Origin: Holophagaceae bacterium
GTDB lineage: Bacteria; Acidobacteriota; Holophagae; Holophagales; Holophagaceae
DNA: 34,170 nucleotides
Direction: 5' to 3'
Assembly (NCBI GenBank): GCA_025353305.1
Contig: JANXQX010000097.1
Span: 1-34,170 of the forward strand
The notes under the pieces are model-generated. The model was not told the DNA's origin and made no database searches. It was given only the letters and a program-made list of their open reading frames with translations. Both the position numbers and the translations under genes were made by a program. Shown here piece after piece: positions 1-8,242 of this stretch (positions within the stretch are counted from its first letter, which is position 1; each line of letters opens with the position of its first letter).

Positions 1-290
1 CCCTCACTGCCGAAGAGCGCCGTGGGGCCCAGGTCCGTCTTGAATTTGTCCTCACCATATGGCGCCACGCTGTAAGGCGTACGAAGCAACATGAATGGGT
101 AGTTTTTCGATGTGTCCTTTGGTGTGTAGATGGAGGTGAAAAGCGCGACCCCGTCCCGCATGGAAACCATCACTTCGCGTTTGCTGTAGTGCTCTTTCAC
201 ATAGTCCAGACCCTGCGCCGCCAGCGTCACTGACATGACCGGAAGCAATAGCTTAGACAGACGCAAACTCACACGCGGGATCAAGCTCAT
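1..290 (-). CDS. CocE/NonD-family hydrolase (X-Pro dipeptidyl-peptidase S15 fold), 5' part only
   Basis: The gene runs off the left edge; only the first 96 residues are visible. A signal-peptide-like start (basic MSLIPRVSLRLSK, then a hydrophobic stretch ending near LAAQG) is followed by REVMVSMRDGVALFTSIYTP and the LLRTPYSVAPYG segment. Seen together, these are typical of the N-terminus of CocE/NonD alpha/beta hydrolases (acyl-amino-acid esterases, glutaryl-7-ACA acylase relatives, S15 peptidases). The catalytic Ser-Asp-His region lies outside the window. The ATG is preceded by GGAG five bases upstream. It is predicted to be exported and to cleave peptides or esters in the periplasm; the substrate cannot be told. 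Confidence 0.8.
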   Translation of the reverse strand, partial: MSLIPRVSLRLSKLLLPVMSVTLAAQGLDYVKEHYSKREVMVSMRDGVALFTSIYTPKDTSKNYPFMLLRTPYSVAPYGEDKFKTDLGPTALFGSE

Positions 291-357
291 GGCGGCTCCT
301 GGAAGGCTGGAGCGAGGATAACAGGGATGAGCCTCGTGTTGTGAGGGTCGAGCTGCT

Positions 358-1173
358 TCAATCCCTGAAAACGGGTGTCTGTTTGCTCATGGCGGCCATC
401 ATGGCGGTTTGGATATCTTGGGAAACCAACATGGCAGCATTCCAAGTGGCGATGGCGGCGAGGCCATCGGCCACACTGTGATCGCGGGTGTAGTTGAGCA
501 TTTCCTTGGTGCCGCGGATGGACAAGGGTGATTTCCCGGCGATCTGACCAGCGATTTCAAGGACCCCGGCTTCCATCAGTTCATCCGATTCAAAGACCTG
601 GTTCACCAGGCCGCAGGCTGCGGCCTCCGGTGCCGTTATCTTCCGTCCGGTATAGGCCCATTCCCGCACCAGGCCTGGCGCCACCAGCTTGGGAAGGCGC
701 TGGAGGGAGCCCACATCGGCCACCATGCCAATGTCGATTTCCTTGATGGAAAAGTGGGCGCTTGCGGTGCAATAGCGCATGTCCGCAGCCGCCACCAGGT
801 CTAGCCCGGCGCCGACGCAGGCCCCGTGGATGGCCACCAGCACGGGCTTTCGGCAGCGCTCCAGGCTGTTGAGGGAATCCTGCAATTGCAGGATCATCCC
901 GCGCAGCTTCTCCGCGGCGCGGCCTTGGCAAGCATCCTTGATGGCCTGCTGCACGCCCATGAGCATCATCAAATCGATGCCCGAGCAGAAATGGCGGCCA
1001 TTGCCCGAAAGCACCACAACGCGCACTTCCGGTGTAGTGTCGGCCCAATGAAAGGCCTCGCCGATCTCCCGCCACATGGCTTCGTTCATGGAATTCGCCT
1101 TGTCCGGGCGATTCAATCGGATCGAAGCGATGCCTTGCTGGTGTCCAACGATCAGAGTGGTGAAGTCAGGCAT
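358..1173 (-). CDS. Delta3,5-Delta2,4-dienoyl-CoA isomerase-like crotonase (ECH1 type)
   Basis: A 271-residue crotonase-superfamily enzyme. FCSGIDLMMLMG (63-73) and GACVGAGLDL (117-126) form the acyl-CoA binding and oxyanion region. The three acidic residues of the ECH1 subfamily are visible: D125 (GAGLD), E145 (IKEIDIG) and D153 (VADVGSLQRLPK). The C-terminal SRDHSV-like and ATWNAAMLVSQDI segments also match mammalian peroxisomal/mitochondrial ECH1 rather than ordinary enoyl-CoA hydratase. The expected role is shifting conjugated double bonds so that odd-position unsaturated fatty acids can enter beta-oxidation. The ATG has GGAG six bases upstream. It lies 67 bp upstream of the CocE-type gene in the same direction and may or may not share its transcript. 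A simple hydratase is the alternative, but the aspartate at 153 argues against it. Confidence 0.88.
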   Translation of the reverse strand: MPDFTTLIVGHQQGIASIRLNRPDKANSMNEAMWREIGEAFHWADTTPEVRVVVLSGNGRHFCSGIDLMMLMGVQQAIKDACQGRAAEKLRGMILQLQDSLNSLERCRKPVLVAIHGACVGAGLDLVAAADMRYCTASAHFSIKEIDIGMVADVGSLQRLPKLVAPGLVREWAYTGRKITAPEAAACGLVNQVFESDELMEAGVLEIAGQIAGKSPLSIRGTKEMLNYTRDHSVADGLAAIATWNAAMLVSQDIQTAMMAAMSKQTPVFRD

Positions 1174-1270
1174 GAGCGGCTCCCCGTAATGAGTGTGCGT
1201 TCATTGTGCCTGTGATTCCCAACTTCGAAGTGGCCGCCATACCGCTAATATCTCCAAGAAAGGAAACGCT

Positions 1271-1930
1271 ATGAAAACGATTTTGATCGTCTGCGCGCTT
1301 TTATTCGGAAATCAGTGGTGCCTGGGGGATGACGTTTCAGGGCCCAATCGGTCGACCATCCAGAGTTTCTCGTGGGGCAGTCTCTATTACGAGCCGGGCT
1401 TGCTTGGGCCCTACCAATTCGAAACCACCAATGGTGGCTTCCGGCTCAATTCGAAACAGGGGGAAGTGTCCATCCAGGGCACCGAGGTCAACGGCTATCA
1501 ACTCACCTGGGGGAAGGACATTCTTACGATCAGTCAGAACGGCGTGGATCTGGATATCCGAGGGAAGGATAAGGCCTGGACCCTGCGTTCGCTGAATGGA
1601 AGCTACACATTGGTGTCCTCCTCTCCCAAGGACACCTTGGTGTTCGAACGGAACGCGAACACATTCAGCATCAAGGGCGCGAAAGGACTGGTGACAGCTA
1701 CCTTGGATTTCCAAACCCTGCGGATCAAGAGTCCCCTCGGGACCGCGACTCTCATTAACGACATCGGAAAACGCACCCTGTCGGGCATAGGGCTGGATCA
1801 GATCCCCTATCTCGGAAGGGGGCTCTTTATTCCCTTCCATGGGGTAGGAATTTTCATCGATATTGCAAGACTCTTCCCCATGCAGGAGGTGGCCGAATGG
1901 GTCGAGTGGAAGCCGATCCTGGGACCCTAG
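1271..1930 (+). CDS. Secreted hypothetical protein, beta-rich
   Basis: Unrecognised. I start it at the ATG at 1271 (219 residues), which has AAGGAAA just upstream and begins a good signal peptide (MKTILIVCALLFGNQWCLG, probable cleavage near residue 19). The open frame extends 26 codons further upstream, but that part has no export or ribosome-binding features. The mature part has alternating short strands and turns (TTNGGFRL, NGVDLDIRG, NGSYTLVS, ANTFSIKG), suggesting a beta-sandwich or beta-solenoid. The C-terminus is more hydrophobic (GRGLFIPFHGVGIFIDIARLF). No cysteines or catalytic motif stand out. It stands alone, divergent from the isomerase gene and followed by another secreted beta-repeat protein in the same direction. 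Confidence 0.75.
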   Translation: MKTILIVCALLFGNQWCLGDDVSGPNRSTIQSFSWGSLYYEPGLLGPYQFETTNGGFRLNSKQGEVSIQGTEVNGYQLTWGKDILTISQNGVDLDIRGKDKAWTLRSLNGSYTLVSSSPKDTLVFERNANTFSIKGAKGLVTATLDFQTLRIKSPLGTATLINDIGKRTLSGIGLDQIPYLGRGLFIPFHGVGIFIDIARLFPMQEVAEWVEWKPILGP

Positions 1931-2106
1931 ACCGATTGCTGCCCGACGGGTGTGAAGCTGATTGATCTGTTTCAGCCCCCTTCCGGCTCCGCTGGCTTGA
2001 AAGCGCGCCCCTATTGAAGGAAGGGAGGGAGGATTACACCGGACCCCCTAAACCCTATACGAAAGGCGCCGTATTGCCTCCTTGAACCCCCAACAAGGAG
2101 CCCGGT

Positions 2107-2919
2107 ATGCCTACCCCCCGTCCCATCGCTGCTCTGATCATGGTTCTAGCGGCCACCGTTCTAGGCGCCCAGACTTTCGTCCTCCATCCTGACCAGACCT
2201 CGGCCACGACCGAGAGTCACACGGTGGCCCTGCCCAATGGTTCCACCCTCACCATCAAGAACACGAATGGGCGCATCAAGGTGGATACCTGGGACCGGGC
2301 GGAAGTCGCCTTCACGGGGCAGTTCAAGCCCAGCAGCAAGGATGAGCAGGTGAAGGTCGTGTTCGAATCGGGTCCGGGGGGCCTTGAGATCCGCGGCAAA
2401 TATCCTAAGCAGCAGTCTGGTTGGGCTGACTACCGCGGCGCCGTCTGCGAAATGGAACTCAAGGTGCCCCGTAGCGTATTCGCCCGCATTGACACGGTGA
2501 ACGGCAGGATCACGCTGACCGGACTCCAAGCCAAAGCAGAGTGCCGGACGGTCAACGGCGCGATCGAAGCCAATGACCTTAATCACGGCCTGACCGCCGA
2601 GACAGTGAACGGCGCCATCGCCCTGAACCAGGTGCATGGCGCCATCCACGCCTCCACCACCAATGGCGCGATCTCGTGCAAGGGCCTGGATGGCATGGGC
2701 CAGGGTGTTGACCTGTCCACGGTCAACGGCGCCCTGAACGTGACCATGGCCAAGCTCGAAGGCTCCTTGCGGGCCACCACTGTCAATGGCCAAGTCTCGG
2801 TCAACACCAAGGGCGCCGAACAGGTGAATGCTACGAAGCACAAGGTGGAAGCCACCTTCCCAGGCAGCATGCAGATCATCCATCTGAGCACTGTGAACGG
2901 CGCGTTGGTGGTGCATTAG
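2107..2919 (+). CDS. Secreted DUF4097-type beta-repeat protein
   Basis: A 270-residue exported protein with a signal peptide (residues 1-21, ALIMVLAATVLGAQ). The N-terminal part holds SHTVALPNGSTLTIKNTNGRIKV, typical of DUF4097 (putative auto-adhesin) proteins. The rest is a ladder of [ST]x[VT]NG[AR]I units with the Asn at residues 132, 150, 168 and 186 (an exact 18-residue step), then 207, 227 and 264. Such NG turns with alternating hydrophobics predict a right-handed beta-helix or beta-roll. The ATG follows AAGGAG by about seven bases. No enzyme motif is present. The function of the family is not established; surface or envelope location is inferred from the signal peptide. Confidence 0.85.
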   Translation: MPTPRPIAALIMVLAATVLGAQTFVLHPDQTSATTESHTVALPNGSTLTIKNTNGRIKVDTWDRAEVAFTGQFKPSSKDEQVKVVFESGPGGLEIRGKYPKQQSGWADYRGAVCEMELKVPRSVFARIDTVNGRITLTGLQAKAECRTVNGAIEANDLNHGLTAETVNGAIALNQVHGAIHASTTNGAISCKGLDGMGQGVDLSTVNGALNVTMAKLEGSLRATTVNGQVSVNTKGAEQVNATKHKVEATFPGSMQIIHLSTVNGALVVH

Positions 2920-3000
2920 GTTGCTCCTTCGGCAGAGATACAGCAGCGACTCTGAGCAATCGCACGCGATGCCGATTGATGATTTCTATGGGAGACCTTT

Positions 3001-4161
3001 GTGACTTCGCGAGGCAACCTTCTTACCCGTGGTGCCTCAGCTATTTCTCGGTGGTTCATCACATTGCAGTTGCTGTTGCTGCCTCTTTTTGGCCAGACCC
3101 CCGAATCACACCATGCCGCTCCATTGATCATCGGAGATGGGTGGGAACGGGAAGAACCGGCAACAGCAGGTTTCGATGCCGCACGGCTCCGCATGTTGAT
3201 TGACAAGCTGATGGATGAGGAGACAAACATCCACAGCATTCTCGTTGAACGGCATGGGCGCTTGGTGGCAGAGCAATACCGGCGGGGCATGGATAAATCG
3301 GTGTACAGCCTTTTCGCACACACACAAACATTCGGTCCCATGGTCATGCACGACACGCGCTCGGTGGGCAAAAGTGTCGTCAGCCTGCTCATTGGCATTG
3401 CCAAACACCAGGGGAAGATCGGAAACCTTACGACCCCAGCCATAGACTTCTATCCAGAGTATGCAGATTTAGCGACAACCGAATGCAAGGCCATCACCTT
3501 GGAGCACCTGCTGACAATGAGCAGTGGTTATGAGTGGAATGAGGGTGGGAGCGGTCCCGACGATGAACATCGCTTGTATTGGAAGTGGTCGCCCTACCGA
3601 TACGTGCTGAGTCGCCCCATCGTTGCCTCTCCCGGTAGTAGGTTTAATTACAACAGTGGTGGCACAGCCGTTCTTGCCGACATTTTGACCCGGGCCACCC
3701 AAACACCCTTGAAGGAATTCGCCCGAAAATTTTTGTTCGAGCCATTGGGCATCAGCGATTGGGAATGGGTGGCTGATCTGCATGGCCGACCCCTGGCCTT
3801 CACCGGCCTTCGCATGCGCCCTCGCGACATGGCAAAGATTGGCCGTATGGTGGTAGACCACGGACGGTGGCGGGGACAGCAAATTGTCCCGGCGGATTGG
3901 ATCACAACTTCTCTGCAACCCCGGACCAGCACCGGCTATCCAGGTTTGCAGTATGGCTATCAATGGTGGACGGGCACCGTGGAATGGCAAGGTAAAAAAC
4001 TTGCGTGGGGCGCAGCGTTTGGTAATGGTGGTCAACGGCTGTTCGTGGTTCCCGATTTGGACATGACGGTGGTGATCACTGCGGGTGCCTACGACGATCC
4101 GAAAATCGCCCCTCGCGTCAATGCGTTGTTCAAAGACATCATCTCCACGGTTCAAAAATGA
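3001..4161 (+). CDS. Serine hydrolase of the class-C beta-lactamase/DD-peptidase fold
   Basis: A 386-residue protein starting at GTG, chosen because GGAG lies six bases upstream. A hydrophobic segment at 19-31 (FITLQLLLLPLFG) followed by GQ looks like a signal peptide. The penicillin-binding motifs are present: SVGK at 121-124 (nucleophile S121, general base K124), YNS at 217-219 (Y217) and GNGGQ at 341-345 in place of the third KTG/HTG box. This is the pattern of 6-aminohexanoate-dimer-hydrolase/EstB-like proteins as well as AmpC-like beta-lactamases. The fold is clear but the substrate (peptide, ester or beta-lactam) cannot be inferred. It is monocistronic and ends at a strong terminator. 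Confidence 0.88.
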   Translation: MTSRGNLLTRGASAISRWFITLQLLLLPLFGQTPESHHAAPLIIGDGWEREEPATAGFDAARLRMLIDKLMDEETNIHSILVERHGRLVAEQYRRGMDKSVYSLFAHTQTFGPMVMHDTRSVGKSVVSLLIGIAKHQGKIGNLTTPAIDFYPEYADLATTECKAITLEHLLTMSSGYEWNEGGSGPDDEHRLYWKWSPYRYVLSRPIVASPGSRFNYNSGGTAVLADILTRATQTPLKEFARKFLFEPLGISDWEWVADLHGRPLAFTGLRMRPRDMAKIGRMVVDHGRWRGQQIVPADWITTSLQPRTSTGYPGLQYGYQWWTGTVEWQGKKLAWGAAFGNGGQRLFVVPDLDMTVVITAGAYDDPKIAPRVNALFKDIISTVQK

Positions 4162-4190
4162 ACACCCCTTCCTGCGCTGATACACATTCA

Positions 4191-4216
4191 AAGGCCCGCT
4201 TTTCGCGGGCCTTTTT
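4191..4216 (+). terminator. Intrinsic terminator, probably bidirectional
   Basis: GGCCCGC at 4193-4199 pairs with GCGGGCC, with a short T-rich loop, followed by TTTTTT on the plus strand. A run of A residues on the left gives a weaker T tract on the minus strand. It closes the serine-hydrolase transcript and sits immediately 3' of the minus-strand tRNA, so it may serve both. Confidence 0.9.
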
Positions 4217-4304
4217 TGGTGCCGGTGGCCGGACTCGAACCGGCACTAGGGGTGACCTAACAAGATTTTGAGTCTAGCGCGTCTACCAATTTCGCCACAC
4301 CGGC
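4217..4304 (-). tRNA. tRNA-Leu (anticodon CAA)
   Basis: Read on the minus strand, the acceptor arms GCCGGTG and CACCGGC pair perfectly. The D arm contains TTGGTAGACGC. The anticodon loop CTCAAAA gives anticodon CAA. A long class-II variable arm (TAGG/CCTA) and a T arm (GCCGG-TTCGAGT-CCGGC) complete the tRNA. The discriminator A and the 3' CCA are encoded (4220-4217). The anticodon stem contains one T-T opposition at its second pair. The overall sequence resembles tRNA-Leu(CAA) of other bacteria, which decodes UUG. Confidence 0.95.
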
Positions 4305-4313
4305 ATGAAGCTT

Positions 4314-4341
4314 AGCATACCGGGCTGGCAGGGCTTTTCAA
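4314..4341 (-). promoter_or_regulatory. Sigma-70 promoter of tRNA-Leu
   Basis: On the minus strand TTGAAA (4341-4336), a 16-bp spacer and TATGCT (4319-4314) stand nine bases before the mature tRNA 5' end, which places the start point almost at the tRNA itself. Confidence 0.7.
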
Positions 4342-4429
4342 AGAAGATGATTCAGCCCCAAGCACATACCAAATACGAATTACGACAAGGGACATGGAAC
4401 TGATAGCTCAAGGCCCGCAGCCCACCGTC

Positions 4430-6142
4430 TCAAAGCGCCGTTAACGGTATCCGTCGCCCTTGGCCAAAGGCTTTGGGGCTCACTTTCAGATTGAAGGGGA
4501 GCTGTCGGCGTTTGAATTCAGTGTGGCGCAGCAGGCCCAGGATTCGTGGCAGAGCTTTTTGCGCGGACTCCAGCTCAGCGCCCTCCAGCAAGAGAACGAG
4601 ATCTTCCGAGAGTCCTGCCTCGGGCCGTTGGGCTTCAAGCGCAGCGCCAAGGATGGCATCGAGTACCGCGTAGGGTGCAAGGCTGGCTTCATCGGTTTGG
4701 CCAGGGCGAAGTTCGGCGGTGGGCACTCTGTGCAGAATGCCCGGCGTGATGGCTTCTCCCAATTCATACGCGAGGCTGTAAACGCGGGCTTTCAGGCAAT
4801 CGCCCAGGATGGAGAAGGCGCCGATGCCATCGCCGTAGAGCGTGAAATAACCCGTGGAGGCTTCGCTCTTGTTCCCGGTGTTCAGCACCGCGATGCGGGT
4901 GGAACCTAGCTGTTCATGGACCGCGGGCTCTGAGGTGAGCGCCATGAGCAGCATGGCTCGGGCGCGGCTCTGCAGGTTTTCATCGGTGACGGAAAAAATG
5001 CGATCTGGAAATGCGCTGTTCAGGGCCGAGGCTGCTCCCGCAAAAGGCGCATCCGCATCCAGGCAAAGGAACTTGATCCCCAAACGTTGGGCCTGATTCT
5101 TGGCAAGAGCCAGGCTTTCACCGCTGGAATAAGCGGTCGGCAGAGCTACACCAAGCACGCGCTCGGGCCCCAGCGCCTCGACTGCGACGGCGGCCACCAC
5201 TGAGCTGTCAATACCACCGGAAAGGCCGATGACCACTGCTTCCAATCCCTGCTTGGCCAGGTTTTCGCGCAACCCCAGGCCAAGGGCGACCCGGAGCCAG
5301 GCACCTTCTTCCGGAAAAATGGGCCAGGAAGTTCCGGTGGTTCCGGTGTCCACCCCCACGATGCCTTGCGTGAATCGCTGGCCGCCCTGCCAGCTTCCAT
5401 CGGGTTGCACCAGACACGAGCCACCGTCGAAAAGCAGCGAACTGTCAGCACCCACCCGATCCGCATAGACCAGCGGCACACCATATTTTTTCGCGAGACC
5501 CTGGATCAAACGTTTCCGCTGCTGTTCTTTCGATGCAATGGTCCAGGGCGCTGCCTTGCCTGGGGGCAACCAGGAACCGAGCAGCGTGGGGCTGGCGGAG
5601 GCATTGAGAAGCAGCGTAGCCCCAGCTTTTGCAAGTTCGGCAATGGGATCGCGGGTGTAATGAACAGCTGCGCTGCTGAACTCCTGATCGGCCCAAAGGT
5701 CCTCGCAAATGGAGATGCCGATGCGCTGGCCCAGATGTTCGATGAGCTCCGGAATTTCAGGCGCAGGTTCGAACCAGCGGTGTTCCTCGAACACATCGTA
5801 ACTGGGCAGCAGCTGCTTGCGGATGATCTGGCGAATCGCCCCGCTCTCGCACCACCACAATTCGTTAAAAAGACGGCCCGAAGGGCTTGGACTGAAGGTG
5901 CCGAATACCAGCGGCACCGATCCAGTTAGCTTTGCCAGTCGCCCGGATTCAGTGGCCACAAGGGCTCGTAAACCTGCTTCCCACAGGCGATCTTCAGCGA
6001 GATACCCCACCACCGCCAGCTCTGGAGTCACGACCAACTCGGCGCCACCTGCTACTGCCTCGGCATAAGCCAATTCTATGGCCGCACCGTTCGCGACCGG
6101 GTCGCCGAGCTGCTGGTTCAGTTGAAGCAAGGCAATTCGCAT
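4430..6142 (-). CDS. nadE: Glutamine-dependent NAD(+) synthase
   Basis: A 570-residue two-domain enzyme making NAD from deamido-NAD, ATP and glutamine in the cytoplasm. The N-terminal nitrilase-type amidase (about 1-270) shows its Glu-Lys-Cys triad: E41 in TPELA, K109 in IRKQLLPSYDVFEE and C146 in ISICEDLW. The C-terminal synthetase carries the PP-loop SGGIDSS at 308-314 and LNTGNKSE/STGYFTLYGDG, the usual NAD synthase signatures. The length fits the bacterial glutamine-dependent form. It lies 91 bp downstream of the histidine kinase gene in the same orientation and could be read from the same transcript. nadC lies elsewhere in the window, so the two NAD genes are not in one operon. Confidence 0.97.
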   Translation of the reverse strand: MRIALLQLNQQLGDPVANGAAIELAYAEAVAGGAELVVTPELAVVGYLAEDRLWEAGLRALVATESGRLAKLTGSVPLVFGTFSPSPSGRLFNELWWCESGAIRQIIRKQLLPSYDVFEEHRWFEPAPEIPELIEHLGQRIGISICEDLWADQEFSSAAVHYTRDPIAELAKAGATLLLNASASPTLLGSWLPPGKAAPWTIASKEQQRKRLIQGLAKKYGVPLVYADRVGADSSLLFDGGSCLVQPDGSWQGGQRFTQGIVGVDTGTTGTSWPIFPEEGAWLRVALGLGLRENLAKQGLEAVVIGLSGGIDSSVVAAVAVEALGPERVLGVALPTAYSSGESLALAKNQAQRLGIKFLCLDADAPFAGAASALNSAFPDRIFSVTDENLQSRARAMLLMALTSEPAVHEQLGSTRIAVLNTGNKSEASTGYFTLYGDGIGAFSILGDCLKARVYSLAYELGEAITPGILHRVPTAELRPGQTDEASLAPYAVLDAILGAALEAQRPEAGLSEDLVLLLEGAELESAQKALPRILGLLRHTEFKRRQLPFNLKVSPKAFGQGRRIPLTAL

Positions 6143-6233
6143 GAGTCCAGGATACCGATTCAGAAGCCACGGCGTTCAAGGATGCGACGCGGCGGGTCCC
6201 ATTGCCTGCAGTCCAGGGTCCACAGACCTCAAC

Positions 6234-7385
6234 TCACCACCAGATCTCCACTCTGGTTCCACCTTCTTCTCGTTTTTCAAAGCGTAAATCCGCGCCTTGG
6301 GCGTTGATCCATTTCAAGGCGAGGGGCAACCCAAGGCCAGTGCCATCGGGACGGCCACTTTCGAAAGGCCGCAGCATTTGCAACAAGGTGTCCTCGCCCA
6401 TGCCCGGGCCCTGATCGAGAATTTGGATGCGGCCATCTTCCACCACCACACGGATCTCGCCGCCTCGGGGCGTAGCCTGACAGGCGTTCTCAAGCAGATT
6501 CAACAGCGCTTGATGCAACAGCATTGGATCTGCCATGGCACGACCCTGGCCCTCGCATTTCAACGTGCGCCCATGACTTAAGGGCCGCTTTGCTATTTCC
6601 GTGATGACTTCATTCGCAACTTCCCCCAGATTCGTTTCCGAGTATTCAGGCTCCAAGGGTTTGGCCCATTGCAAAAATTTCTGGATGACACGATCCAATT
6701 CATCCACCTCGTCGAGCAGGTCTTTCGACACATCCACGTGGCCCGCACGATACAGCAACTGGCCATGGCCCTTGAGTACCGCAAGGCCATTCTTCAATTG
6801 GTGCGCCACGCCCGCTGTCATCTCGCCCAATTCCGCGAACCGCTCGCGCAATTGGCGACGGCGATCCTCCGCTTCCTGCTCGGTGATGTCTTCAAAGGAA
6901 AGCAAAGCCCCCACCTGATTGGGAGCCTCGATCCGCCGCAGTCGCCAGCGTTTCATCGCGCCTTCAGCATTGGCGCCCTCACAGCGCCAGCCTGGACCAG
7001 GGCCCCGATGCAGGCCTTCCAGCAGCCAGGGAAAGGGCTCCAACACGAAGGAGGTATCCAGACCCACCACGCCGGGTTTCACACCCAGCAATTCGCGGCC
7101 CATGGAATTGAGCGCCGCCACCTGATTTTTCTGGTCCACCCACAACAGGCCGAAGGGCAGCGCGTCCACCAGTTTTTCGTGCACGGTTTGCAGCTGGCCG
7201 AGAGTGGCAGCCAGCTCCCCGCGTTCATGAAGACTGCGGCTCACGGCGCCGAGGACCAGCAACTCCGGATCTTCCTTGGCTGTGCGCCGAGTTCGAAAAA
7301 ATCGAATCCCGAAGATGGTCGCTCCAAATAAAACCATTCCGACCGGGAAGGCCATGGCGATGAGCGATTCAGCTGAGAGTTTCAT
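6234..7385 (-). CDS. Membrane-anchored PAS sensor histidine kinase (orphan)
   Basis: A 383-residue kinase. An N-terminal membrane segment (about 8-30) is followed by a PAS-like domain (about 70-165, ending SFEDITEQE). The dimerisation/phosphoacceptor helix has H195 in GVAHQLKNGLAVLKGH, a HisKA-type box, and the ATPase domain has N300 (LLNLLENACQA), DQGPGMG (324-330) and GTGLGLPLA (348-356). No response-regulator gene is adjacent, so its partner must be encoded elsewhere. The signal is probably cytoplasmic or membrane-borne because there is almost no periplasmic loop. The start codon has no clear Shine-Dalgarno and faces the divergent phosphotransferase-regulator gene 32 bp away. NtrB/AtoS-like kinases are the nearest general type. 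Confidence 0.92.
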   Translation of the reverse strand: MKLSAESLIAMAFPVGMVLFGATIFGIRFFRTRRTAKEDPELLVLGAVSRSLHERGELAATLGQLQTVHEKLVDALPFGLLWVDQKNQVAALNSMGRELLGVKPGVVGLDTSFVLEPFPWLLEGLHRGPGPGWRCEGANAEGAMKRWRLRRIEAPNQVGALLSFEDITEQEAEDRRRQLRERFAELGEMTAGVAHQLKNGLAVLKGHGQLLYRAGHVDVSKDLLDEVDELDRVIQKFLQWAKPLEPEYSETNLGEVANEVITEIAKRPLSHGRTLKCEGQGRAMADPMLLHQALLNLLENACQATPRGGEIRVVVEDGRIQILDQGPGMGEDTLLQMLRPFESGRPDGTGLGLPLALKWINAQGADLRFEKREEGGTRVEIWW

Positions 7386-7420
7386 GGGAAGCCAGCCCTT
7401 AGATTAACCTTGTTCCCATG
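7383..7420. promoter_or_regulatory. Symmetric divergent start region
   Basis: The two divergent start codons lie inside a perfect 8-bp inverted repeat, CATGGGAA (7383-7390) and TTCCCATG (7413-7420). Between them is a 22-bp spacer that contains TTAGATTAA, which gives a TAnnnT -10-like hexamer on each strand. Neither gene has a recognisable ribosome-binding site. Whether the symmetry is functional (shared operator) or chance is not known. Confidence 0.35.
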
Positions 7421-8242
7421 GATCAGCATCCCATCTACATTCTGTCCGGTGGATCCGGCGAGACCGCCCTGCGAATGGTGGCCGCCGCGCTCACACAATT
7501 TCATTCGGGTGATATCTCTGTCATGCGGCGTTTCCAGAACGTCTTCACACACGAAGATATAGAACGCATTCTGCAATTGGCAGCTGAAAAACGGGCGGTG
7601 ATCGTCCACACCATTGTGAGCCGGGAGCAGCGCAATTTCCTTGACCAGCGTTGCGCGGATCTGCGACTCACCCAGGTGGATCTCTTCGGGGATCTGCTGA
7701 ACACTCTGGGTCTTTACTTGCGCGAGAGCCCTGATGAACGGCCAGGCCTTTTTCATGCGGTGGGTGACCGGTACTTCAAGCGCATCGAGGCCATCGAATT
7801 CGCGTTGAAGTACGATGACGGCGCGGATATATCTGGCATTGCCACAGCGGACATCGTATTGGTGGGGCTTTCGCGCACCAGCAAGACACCCCTTTCCATG
7901 TATCTCGCCATGGAAGGGCATCGCGTCATGAATGTACCCTTGGTGCCCGGTGTGCCCTTGCCGTCGGAGTTGGACGAAATTCCCCAAGGCCGCATCGTGG
8001 GCCTCACCATCCAGCCTGAACGCCTGCGGGAAATTCGTCTGAATCGCCTGTCGCGGCTTGGCGCCGGTGGCATTGCCGACAAATACAGCGACATGGGCCA
8101 CATCCTGGAGGAGTTGACGTATGCAGAAGGTGTCTTCAAGCAGCACCGCCGCTGGCCGCTTCTGGATGTGACGGGAAAAAGCATCGAAGAAACCGCAGGT
8201 CTTGTACTGGACCGTGTCTTCGGTAAAGAACGGGCCGTATGA
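7418..8242 (+). CDS. Pyruvate phosphate dikinase / PEP synthase regulatory protein (bifunctional kinase-pyrophosphorylase)
   Basis: A 274-residue DUF299 protein. This family uses ADP to phosphorylate, and Pi to dephosphorylate, the active-site threonine of PEP synthase or PPDK, switching gluconeogenic PEP formation off and on. Seen here: the N-terminal YILSGGSGETA, the nucleotide-binding GLSRTSKTP at 150-158, and LTIQPERLREIR followed by YSDMGHILEELTYAE, all hallmark segments. The length is normal. The stop codon overlaps the egtB start (ATGA), so the two are translationally coupled, although no functional link between them is known. The target enzyme is not encoded in the window, so I cannot say whether it is the PPDK or PEPS form. 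Confidence 0.93.
   Translation: MDQHPIYILSGGSGETALRMVAAALTQFHSGDISVMRRFQNVFTHEDIERILQLAAEKRAVIVHTIVSREQRNFLDQRCADLRLTQVDLFGDLLNTLGLYLRESPDERPGLFHAVGDRYFKRIEAIEFALKYDDGADISGIATADIVLVGLSRTSKTPLSMYLAMEGHRVMNVPLVPGVPLPSELDEIPQGRIVGLTIQPERLREIRLNRLSRLGAGGIADKYSDMGHILEELTYAEGVFKQHRRWPLLDVTGKSIEETAGLVLDRVFGKERAV

Noticed and set aside
3001..4161. The serine hydrolase as a functional AmpC beta-lactamase linked to the AmpG-like permease
   Set aside because: The third motif is GNGGQ rather than KTG, the genes are 6 kb apart, and no ampR is present; only the fold can be claimed.
3469..4191. A 240-codon minus-strand frame opposite the serine hydrolase
   Set aside because: The plus strand carries all three active-site motifs; the antisense product has none and no ribosome-binding site.
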